NCBI GenBank assembly: GCA_036351675.1
Contig: JAZBPO010000233.1
Coordinates: forward strand, 1 to 12,712
DNA length: 12,712 nucleotides
Source of the DNA: JAZBPO01 sp036351675
GTDB taxonomy: Bacteria; Pseudomonadota; Gammaproteobacteria; Pseudomonadales; Azotimanducaceae
Reading direction: 5' to 3'
Part shown: one piece after another, positions 7,782 to 12,712 of the stretch
Position numbering within the stretch: the first letter of the stretch is position 1
How the letters are laid out: the number at the start of each line of letters is the position of its first letter
Notes under the pieces: generated by a model
Told to the model about the DNA's origin: nothing
The model's database searches: none
What the model saw: the letters and a program-made list of their open reading frames with translations, nothing else
Position numbers and translations under genes: made by a program

Positions 7782-8693
7782 ATGTGGTTCCGCAACCTCC
7801 GCGTCTGGCAGCTCGAAGCACCCTGGGACATCTCGGCGCACACCCTCGGCGATGCGCTCGCGAGCGCCCGTTTCGCGCCCTGCGCGCCGGGTCAGCTGGA
7901 GACGCTCGGCTGGGAGCCACCGGTGGCGGAGCTCGACGAAGAACTCGTGCGAGAGGTCGCCGGACGCCAGTTGCTGCGTGCCCGCATCCAGGAAAGGGTG
8001 CTGCCCGGAGCGGCTGTCGCGGAAGTGCTCGCGGAGCGCGTGGCCGAACTGGAAGCCCGTGAGGGCGCACCGGTCCGCGGTGCGCGACGCCGCGAGCTCG
8101 CCGAGGAAGTGCGGGCCGCGCTCGTCCCTCGCGCCCTGCTCCGCTCGCAGCGTCAGTGGCTGCTCGTCGACCGCGACGCGGGGCTCGTCATGGTCGACAC
8201 GGCCACGGCCGCCCGCGGCGAGGCGCTGCTGTCGCTCCTGCGCGGCTCCCTCGGCAGCCTGCCGATCCGCCCCCTCGCCTTCGCCCAGCCCGTCGACGGC
8301 GTGCTCACGCGCTGGCTGCGCAGCGGCGAGCTGCCCGACGGCCTCGCCCTCGGCGAGTGGTGCGACCTGGAGCACCCGCAGGACACGCGCAACAAGGTGC
8401 GTTTCCGCGGCCAGCCCCTCGACGAGGACGAGGTCGTCGCCACCCTCGACCGCGGTCTCCGCGTCACCGCCCTCGAGCTGCTCTGGGAACACGGTGACGG
8501 CGAACCGCTGCGCTGCGTCCTGTCCGAGGACGGCGCCCTGCGCCGCCTGAAGCTCCCGGACGCCGAGGCGGAGCCCGGCAGCGACGAGTCGGAAGCCGCA
8601 CGCGTCGACGCCGACCTCGCGCTCCTCGGCCTGACGCTGCAGGGCTTCTTCGAGGTGCTGTTCCCGGCCTTCGGCGGTCGCGTCGCGGACTGA
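7782..8693 (+). CDS. rdgC: Recombination-associated protein RdgC
   Basis: A 303-residue protein, the same length as E. coli RdgC. It opens with MWFRNLRVWQL, the family's typical start, and keeps the expected acidic, Arg-rich middle and a C-terminal end ADLALLGLTLQGFFEVLF. RdgC forms a ring-shaped dimer that encircles double-stranded DNA and restrains RecA loading and strand exchange (family knowledge). The frame is open from 7677, but ATG7782 is preferred because it matches the family N-terminus and has GGAGA 9 bases upstream. The region about 263-275 (DAEAEPGSDESEA) is an acidic loop. It is transcribed divergently from the kinase operon. Ninety-three bases and a candidate promoter separate it from yaaA, so it may be a single-gene unit. 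Confidence 0.95.
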   Translation: MWFRNLRVWQLEAPWDISAHTLGDALASARFAPCAPGQLETLGWEPPVAELDEELVREVAGRQLLRARIQERVLPGAAVAEVLAERVAELEAREGAPVRGARRRELAEEVRAALVPRALLRSQRQWLLVDRDAGLVMVDTATAARGEALLSLLRGSLGSLPIRPLAFAQPVDGVLTRWLRSGELPDGLALGEWCDLEHPQDTRNKVRFRGQPLDEDEVVATLDRGLRVTALELLWEHGDGEPLRCVLSEDGALRRLKLPDAEAEPGSDESEAARVDADLALLGLTLQGFFEVLFPAFGGRVAD

Positions 8694-8699
8694 GACAAC

Positions 8700-8720
8700 G
8701 GGTGCCGGGCGCCCCCCTTT
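8700..8720 (+). terminator. Weak candidate terminator after rdgC
   Basis: GGGTG (8700-8704), loop CCGGG and CGCCC (8710-8714) form a short GC stem with one G-T pair, followed by a C-run and only three T. It lies 7 bases after the rdgC stop codon. The T-run is too short for a confident call, and the last bases merge with the -35 box of the next candidate promoter. Confidence 0.25.
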
Positions 8721-8746
8721 GACGCGGCGCGGTCGCCCCGTAGACT
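8719..8746 (+). promoter_or_regulatory. Candidate sigma70 promoter for the yaaA-DUF1244-pdxH operon
   Basis: TTGACG (8719-8724, five of six consensus bases) is separated by 16 bases from TAGACT (8741-8746, four of six). The predicted start near 8753 gives a leader of about 34 bases before ATG8787. In E. coli yaaA responds to OxyR, but no OxyR-like site is identified here. Confidence 0.5.
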
Positions 8747-8786
8747 GCGGCGCCTCCCGAAGCCCGAGAAGCCGCCCGTCGCATCC

Positions 8787-9563
8787 ATGCTCATCCTCCT
8801 CTCCCCGGCCAAGACCCTCGACTTCGAGCGCCCTGCGGTCACGCGCAAGCACAGCAGCCCCCGCTTTCTCGACGATTCGCAGGCCCTCGTGGAGCTCATG
8901 CGGGAACGCTCGCCGGCGGATCTCGCCGAGCTCATGCACGTCTCCGACGCCATCGCGGAGCTCAACTCGCGCCGCTTCAGCGAGTGGTCCCCACCCTTCA
9001 CACGGGAAAATGCCCGGCAGGCCGTGCTCGCCTTTCGCGGCGACGTCTACACGGGCCTCGACGCCGACGCCTGGAGCCCCCGGGACTTCGACTGGGCCCA
9101 GAAGCACCTGCGCATCCTCTCCGGTCTCTACGGGGTGCTGCGTCCGCTCGACCTGATCCAGGCCTACCGGCTCGAGATGGGCACGCGCGTCGCGAACGGC
9201 CGCGGCCAGGATCTCTACGCCTTCTGGCGAGCGTCCGTGACGGCGAGTCTCGCCGAGGAACTCGAGGGGCGTCGCAGCCCGCTCGTCGTCAACCTCGCGA
9301 GCAACGAGTACTTCGGCGCCGTGGACCCGGCCGGCCTGCCCGGCCGCCTCGTCACGCCCGTGTTCAAGGACCTGAAGAACGGCCAGTACAAGATCATCAG
9401 CTTCTTCGCGAAGAAGGCCCGCGGCAGCATGGCGAGCTGGATCGTGCGCAATCGCGTGCGCAGCGCCGACGGCCTGCGGGCCTTCGCCGAGGACGGCTAC
9501 GGCCTCGACGAGCAGCTCACCGACGCGGCGCCCGCAGGGACGCTGGTCTTCACCCGCGACTGA
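8787..9563 (+). CDS. yaaA: Peroxide stress protein YaaA (DUF328/UPF0246)
   Basis: A 258-residue protein matching YaaA along its whole length. Signature stretches are MLILLSPAKTLDF at 1-13, SGLYGVLRPLDLIQAYRLE at 112-130, the MGTR that follows, a central LASNEYF, and FKDLKNGQYK followed by FFAKKARG in the C-terminal third. In E. coli YaaA limits iron-driven DNA and protein damage during hydrogen peroxide stress, probably by lowering unincorporated iron, and it binds DNA (family knowledge). The start codon has no strong ribosome binding site: GAGAA at 8766-8770 is 16 bases away. The N-terminal motif nevertheless leaves little doubt about the start. The DUF1244 gene follows after 17 bases and pdxH after that, so the three are probably co-transcribed. 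PdxH releases hydrogen peroxide, so pairing it with a peroxide-protection gene makes metabolic sense (inference). Confidence 0.96.
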   Translation: MLILLSPAKTLDFERPAVTRKHSSPRFLDDSQALVELMRERSPADLAELMHVSDAIAELNSRRFSEWSPPFTRENARQAVLAFRGDVYTGLDADAWSPRDFDWAQKHLRILSGLYGVLRPLDLIQAYRLEMGTRVANGRGQDLYAFWRASVTASLAEELEGRRSPLVVNLASNEYFGAVDPAGLPGRLVTPVFKDLKNGQYKIISFFAKKARGSMASWIVRNRVRSADGLRAFAEDGYGLDEQLTDAAPAGTLVFTRD

Positions 9564-9566
9564 CCC

Positions 9567-9572
9567 GGGAGA
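9567..9572 (+). promoter_or_regulatory. Ribosome binding site deciding the GTG start of the DUF1244 gene
   Basis: GGGAGA lies 8 bases before GTG9581 and just after the yaaA stop codon. No in-frame ATG occurs before codon 33, inside the conserved domain, so this site fixes GTG as the start. Confidence 0.7.
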
Positions 9573-9580
9573 CAACGATC

Positions 9581-9880
9581 GTGGACGAGACGACGCGCAC
9601 GCAGATCGAGGCCGCCGCCTTCCGGCGCCTGCTCGAGCACCTGGACGCTCACAAGGAGGTCCAGAACATCGACCTCATGAACCTCGCCGGCTTCTGCCGC
9701 AACTGCCTCTCGCGCTGGTATCGCGAAGCCGCCGCCGAGGCGGACGTGGAGATCACCGATCCGGAGGCGCGGGAACGCGTCTACGGCATGCCCTACGAGG
9801 ACTGGAAGGCGAAGTACCAGGCGCCCGCGAGTCCCGAGGCGCTCGCGAAGATGGCCGCGCAGAACGATCACGGGCAGTGA
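9581..9880 (+). CDS. DUF1244 family protein (GTG start)
   Basis: A 99-residue soluble protein of the DUF1244 family, whose molecular function is not established. The family marks are visible: AAFRRLLEHLDAHKEVQNID (residues 12-31), then LMNLAGFCRNCLSRWY (32-47) with two cysteines (Cys39, Cys42) spaced CRNC, and YGMPYEDWKAKYQ (68-80). The CxxC-like pair suggests a metal or redox site, but this is inference. GTG9581 is taken as start because GGGAGA sits 8 bases upstream and the family N-terminus begins here. The frame remains open upstream across yaaA, which is an artefact. It is the middle gene of yaaA-DUF1244-pdxH, 17 bases after yaaA and 43 before pdxH. Confidence 0.9.
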   Translation: MDETTRTQIEAAAFRRLLEHLDAHKEVQNIDLMNLAGFCRNCLSRWYREAAAEADVEITDPEARERVYGMPYEDWKAKYQAPASPEALAKMAAQNDHGQ

Positions 9881-9882
9881 GC

Positions 9883-9905
9883 ATCGGCGCCCCTGCGGCG
9901 CCGAT
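9883..9905 (+). other. Perfect hairpin between the DUF1244 gene and pdxH
   Basis: ATCGGCGCC (9883-9891), loop CCTGC, and GGCGCCGAT (9897-9905) form a perfect 9-base stem. It starts two bases after the DUF1244 stop codon and ends 6 bases before the pdxH ribosome binding site (GAGGA, 9912-9916). There is no T-run, so termination is unlikely. A role in RNA processing, differential stability or partial attenuation is possible. Confidence 0.5.
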
Positions 9906-9923
9906 CGCGACGAGGATCCCGCC

Positions 9924-10508
9924 ATGGACGACGCCGAGGACCCCATCGAGCTGTTCCGGGAATGGTTCGCGCTCGCCAGTGAGCGCGAGCCGGACGTGCC
10001 CGACGCCTTCGCCCTCGCGACCGCCAGCGCCGACGGGGCGCCGGCCGTGCGCATGCTCCTGCTGAAGGGCTTCGACGCGTCGGGCTTCCGCTTCTTCACC
10101 AACCTCGAGAGCCGCAAGGGCGGGGACCTCGCGGCCAATCCCGTCGCGGCCATGTGCTTTCACTGGAAGTCCCTTGCCCGGCAGGTGCGCATCGAGGGCC
10201 CGGTGGAGCCGATCCCGGCCGAAGAAGCCGACGCCTACTTCGCGAGCCGCGATCTCGGCAGCCGCATCGGCGCCTGGGCGTCGCTGCAGTCGCGCCCCCT
10301 GCCGGACCGCTCCGTGCTGGAGACCCGCGTCGCCGAGTTCACCGAGCGCTTCCGGGACGGCGAGGTGCCGCGGCCCGGGCACTGGTCGGGCTTCCGCCTG
10401 GTGCCGTCGCGTATCGAGTTCTGGCTGGATCAGCCGTCACGCCTGCACGACCGCCTCGAGTACCTCCGTGACGGCGAGCGCTGGACGTCGCAGCGGCTCT
10501 ATCCCTGA
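9924..10508 (+). CDS. pdxH: Pyridoxamine/pyridoxine 5'-phosphate oxidase
   Basis: A 194-residue FMN-dependent cytoplasmic enzyme that oxidises pyridoxine or pyridoxamine 5'-phosphate to pyridoxal 5'-phosphate with oxygen, releasing hydrogen peroxide. It is the last step of de novo and salvage B6 synthesis. Visible family marks are the FMN-binding RMLLLKGFD (43-51), TNLESRKG (59-66), FHWKSLARQVRIEG (79-92), SLQSRPL (120-126), IEFWLDQPSRLHDRLEY (164-180, with the substrate-binding RLH) and the C-terminal dimer segment WTSQRLYP. E. coli PdxH has 218 residues; this one is shorter only at the N-terminus, as in many homologues. GAGGA 7 bases upstream supports the ATG. The gene ends ten bases inside the convergent glycosyltransferase gene. 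Confidence 0.97.
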   Translation: MDDAEDPIELFREWFALASEREPDVPDAFALATASADGAPAVRMLLLKGFDASGFRFFTNLESRKGGDLAANPVAAMCFHWKSLARQVRIEGPVEPIPAEEADAYFASRDLGSRIGAWASLQSRPLPDRSVLETRVAEFTERFRDGEVPRPGHWSGFRLVPSRIEFWLDQPSRLHDRLEYLRDGERWTSQRLYP

Positions 10509-11623
10509 TCGGGCCCTGGCCCCATCGGCGCGGCCAGAAGCGCGCGCCAGCGCTCGACGCGGGAGGACCAGGCGAGCGGCGCGAGCGCCCCGCACAGCGA
10601 GTCGAAGCCGCGTCCACGATCAGCCGCGATCCTGAGCAGCTGCACCGCCAGCGCTTCGCCGTCCCGCTGCGCATCCTCGGCAACCGACGGCGCGCGAAGG
10701 TTCTCGGGCACCCAGTCGCGATAGGCGAGCCGGTCGGGGACGCAGGGCAGGCAGCCGAGCGCACAGGCTTCCATCACCGCCAGGCCCTGGAACTCCTGCA
10801 GCGCGGTGGAGAGGACCACGTCGCAGCGCAGCAGGTGCGCGCGATAGCGCTCTCCGTCCGCGATGTGCGTGCCCTCGCCGCGATGTGCGGGATGCGCCGC
10901 GAGGAAGTCGTCGACCTCGGCGAAGGCCGCGGGGCGCGTGCGGAACCGCTGACCGAGCAGATGCAGCCGGAAAGCCAGTCCCGATCCGTGCAGTGCACGA
11001 AGGATCACGGGCAGTCGATCCGGCCCCTTGTCCCATTCGTGACGATGGTTCCAGACGATCTCGACGCGCTCGCCGCTGCAGGCCGGCGCCGGTCGTTCCT
11101 GCTCCCAGAGCTCGTCCTCGAGCGGAACCGGTTCGACGGCGAGCCGGGCCTCGATGCGCCGGAGCGTGTCGGCAGGCACGGCGTCCGGCATACGCGCGAG
11201 CAGACGCCGCACGCCATCCAGCAGGCTCTCGCCACACCAGCGCGAGTTGACGCGGATCCGGTCGGCCGCGAGCAGCGCGAGGATCTGCCGCATCTGCCGA
11301 TCCACCCTGCCCCGTTCCCGCGGGTTGCTCGGATAGGCGAATTCGTGCTCGTGCAGATAGAGCACCGTGAGCGCGTCCACGAGATCGGGCCGCAGACCGC
11401 GCAGCGAAGCGAGATCGACGGGCCCCATGGCGAGCAGCGCGTCGTAGCGCCGGCGGGGAATCACTTCGGCCAGGGCCAGCGCGTTGCCACCGGCGCGCCA
11501 GGCGTAGTGGCGCGGCGGCAGCGTCACGGTGCTGAAGCGGACCTCCGGCAACGCGGCGACGAGCCCGCGCCGCAAGCGCGCATGGCTGTCGGCGTCGTAG
11601 GCCGAGAGCAGCAGGACCTCCAG
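10499..11623 (-). CDS. DUF3524/GTDC1-like glycosyltransferase (tRNA-queuosine mannosyltransferase family), CTG start
   Basis: A 374-residue GT-B fold, GT4-like enzyme. The N-terminal DUF3524 half shows VLLLSAYDADSH (3-14), LPPRHYAWRAGGNALA (35-50), LAMGPVDLASLRGL (64-77), LYLHEHEFAYPSN (88-100) and VNSRWCGESLLDGV (125-138). The catalytic half shows IVWNHRHEWDKGPD (189-202) and the nucleotide-sugar EX7E motif E277-E285 in EFQGLAVMEACALG. Animal GTDC1 (QTMAN) mannosylates queuosine of tRNA-Asp. Bacterial homologues are annotated by similarity and the acceptor here is unproven. No ATG or GTG lies near the family N-terminus. CTG11623 has GGAG 7 bases upstream and aligns with the usual family start. 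The nearest in-frame GTG codons lie inside the divergent ABC gene. The TAG stop overlaps the end of pdxH. Confidence 0.9.
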   Translation of the reverse strand: MEVLLLSAYDADSHARLRRGLVAALPEVRFSTVTLPPRHYAWRAGGNALALAEVIPRRRYDALLAMGPVDLASLRGLRPDLVDALTVLYLHEHEFAYPSNPRERGRVDRQMRQILALLAADRIRVNSRWCGESLLDGVRRLLARMPDAVPADTLRRIEARLAVEPVPLEDELWEQERPAPACSGERVEIVWNHRHEWDKGPDRLPVILRALHGSGLAFRLHLLGQRFRTRPAAFAEVDDFLAAHPAHRGEGTHIADGERYRAHLLRCDVVLSTALQEFQGLAVMEACALGCLPCVPDRLAYRDWVPENLRAPSVAEDAQRDGEALAVQLLRIAADRGRGFDSLCGALAPLAWSSRVERWRALLAAPMGPGPDQG

Positions 11624-11686
11624 GGTGCGTCTCCGGGGCGGTGGGGCGGACTGTAGTATGGCGGAGCTCCCGACGTCGGAGGTGTC
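11624..11686. promoter_or_regulatory. Short divergent region between glycosyltransferase and ABC transporter genes
   Basis: Only 63 bases separate the divergent starts, so promoters must be compressed here or lie inside the coding ends. The plus strand holds TAGTAT (11654-11659), a possible -10 box preceded by TG, but without a recognisable -35 box. CGGAGG (11677-11682) 4 bases before ATG11687 is the ribosome binding site of the ABC ATPase gene. Confidence 0.4.
11631..11634 (-). promoter_or_regulatory. Ribosome binding site supporting a CTG start codon
   Basis: On the minus strand GGAG (11634-11631) precedes CTG11623 with a 7-base spacer, the normal distance. The nearest upstream in-frame alternatives are ATA and CTA, just upstream of the site, without a binding site of their own. 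Confidence 0.5.
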
Positions 11687-12640
11687 ATGAGCAGCACCGC
11701 GGTCGCCGTGCGCCTCGAGGGCGTGCACAAGCACTTCGCCGGCGCAGCGGCCGCCGGCGGCACCGGGGGCATGGCGGTGCGGAATCTCAGCTTCACCGTA
11801 CCGACCGGATCGATCTGCGGTTTCCTCGGCCCGAACGGCGCCGGCAAGACCACCACGCTGCGCATGGTCCTCGGCCTGCTGCGCCCGGACGCGGGCCGCA
11901 TCGAGGTACTCGGCGCGACCGATCCCGCCACGCGCCGCGATCGCCTCGCCTATCTGCCGGAGGAGCGCGGCCTCTATAGGCGCATGGGCGTACTCGAGTT
12001 CCTCGTCTTCCTCGGGCGCCTGCACGGCCTCGGCGCGCCCGAGGCCCGGCGCCGCGCCGACCAGTGGCTGGAGCGCCTCGGCCTCGCCGCCTCGGCCCGA
12101 TCGCGCTGCGAGAGCCTCTCCAAGGGCATGGGCCAGAAACTGCAACTGGCCGGCGCCCTGCTGCACGAGCCCGAGCTGGTGATCCTGGACGAGCCCTTCT
12201 CCGGCCTCGATCCCGTCAACGTCGAACTCGCGCGCGAGATCATCGTCGAGCTCCGGCGCGCGGGCCGTACGGTGATCCTCTCGACGCACGTGATGGAACA
12301 GGCGGAGCAGCTCTGCGACGAGGTGCTGCTCCTCGATCGCGGCACGCGCCTCCTCTCGGGCACCGTCGCCGCGGTCCGCGCCAGCGGCGCGCGGACCCTG
12401 CGCATCAGCTACGAGGGCGACGGCAGGGCGCTGCAGGGACTGCCGGGCGTCACGCGCGTGAACGACGCCGGGGTCCGGGCCGAACTGAGTCTCGCGCCGG
12501 ACGCGGATCCGGACAGGCTGCTCGAGGCCCTCCTCGGCCGGCTGCGCCTGCGGCGCTTCGAGTTCGCGGAGCCGAGCCTGCACGAGATCTTCGTACGCTC
12601 GGTCGGGCAGTCCGCTGGCGGCGGCGAGGACGCGGCATGA
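11687..12640 (+). CDS. ABC transporter ATP-binding protein, NatA-like
   Basis: A 317-residue ABC ATPase with all catalytic motifs: Walker A GPNGAGKTT (48-56), signature LSKGMGQKLQLAGALLHEP (144-162), Walker B LVILDEP (164-170, Glu169), D-loop SGLDP (172-176) and switch His201 in STHVMEQAEQLCD. The Q-loop position reads YLPEERGLY (89-97) with Glu instead of Gln. I recall this form in NatA/YhaQ-type exporters. The C-terminal extension (about 235-305, ending PSLHEIFVRSVG) is the DUF4162-type tail of this group. The ATP-binding domain carries an Ala/Gly-rich insertion (18-28) before the first strand. Members pair with an ABC-2 permease to export sodium, drugs or other substrates; the substrate is not predictable here. 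The TGA stop overlaps the next ATG, so the two genes are coupled. Confidence 0.95.
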   Translation: MSSTAVAVRLEGVHKHFAGAAAAGGTGGMAVRNLSFTVPTGSICGFLGPNGAGKTTTLRMVLGLLRPDAGRIEVLGATDPATRRDRLAYLPEERGLYRRMGVLEFLVFLGRLHGLGAPEARRRADQWLERLGLAASARSRCESLSKGMGQKLQLAGALLHEPELVILDEPFSGLDPVNVELAREIIVELRRAGRTVILSTHVMEQAEQLCDEVLLLDRGTRLLSGTVAAVRASGARTLRISYEGDGRALQGLPGVTRVNDAGVRAELSLAPDADPDRLLEALLGRLRLRRFEFAEPSLHEIFVRSVGQSAGGGEDAA

Positions 12641-12712
12641 GCGAGGCGGTCCCGCGCGCCGCGCGCTCGGCGCTGCTCGTCGCGCGGCGCGAGTTCCTCG
12701 AACACGTGCGCA
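12637..12712 (+). CDS. ABC-2 type permease, NatB-like, 5' fragment
   Basis: The ATG at 12637 overlaps the ATPase stop as ATGA. The 25 visible codons, ending ALLVARREFLEHVR, match the cytoplasmic N-terminus typical of NatB-like ABC-2 permeases, where an ARREFxExxR segment precedes the first membrane helix. The rest lies beyond the right edge. The call rests on this short motif and the neighbouring ATPase. Confidence 0.75.
   Translation, partial: MSEAVPRAARSALLVARREFLEHVR

Noticed and set aside
7569..9575. 668-codon minus-strand open frame
   Set aside because: It is antisense to rdgC and yaaA, both recognised along their full length, and has no family features.
11624..12583. Upstream extension of the glycosyltransferase frame to 694 codons
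   Set aside because: The extension is antisense to the ABC ATPase gene, and the family N-terminus starts at about 11623.

Overview
The window is GC-rich and almost fully coding. It looks like chromosomal DNA of a high-GC proteobacterium. rdgC, a yaaA, DUF1244, pdxH run and a DUF3524 glycosyltransferase together point to Gammaproteobacteria, probably an environmental lineage. Finer placement cannot be made from the sequence alone. No tRNA, rRNA, CRISPR array or insertion sequence was seen, and no gap exceeds 300 bases.

Region 1 (1-7525, minus strand) is a phospho-signalling locus. Transcription runs from a membrane Ser/Thr kinase with an N-terminal CHASE2 sensor, through a PP2C phosphatase (ATGA overlap), to a protein with one good and one degenerate FHA domain. 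After a 183-base gap with a candidate promoter comes a large lipoprotein. It has about twelve kinesin-light-chain-type TPRs and a C-terminal CHAT (caspase-like) domain, and it runs off the left edge before its catalytic residues. Kinase, phosphatase and phospho-threonine reader form a complete write/erase/read set. The CHASE2 domain and the TPR-CHAT protein are both predicted outside the cytoplasm, so a periplasmic sensing or proteolysis event may be tied to cytoplasmic phosphorylation. This is the most interesting part of the window.

Region 2 (7782-10508, plus strand) is housekeeping: rdgC (RecA modulator), then yaaA (peroxide stress), a DUF1244 protein starting at GTG, and pdxH (PLP synthesis). 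The last three are closely spaced and probably form one operon from a candidate promoter at 8719-8746.

Region 3 (10499-11623, minus strand) is a GT4-type glycosyltransferase of the DUF3524/GTDC1 family, related to tRNA-queuosine mannosyltransferase. It converges on pdxH with a 10-base overlap and probably starts at CTG.

Region 4 (11687-12712, plus strand) is a NatA-like ABC ATPase followed, through an ATGA overlap, by the first 25 codons of its ABC-2 permease, cut by the right edge. Several very long open frames antisense to real genes (for example 702-3392 plus and 7569-9575 minus) are by-products of GC-rich codon use and are not annotated.
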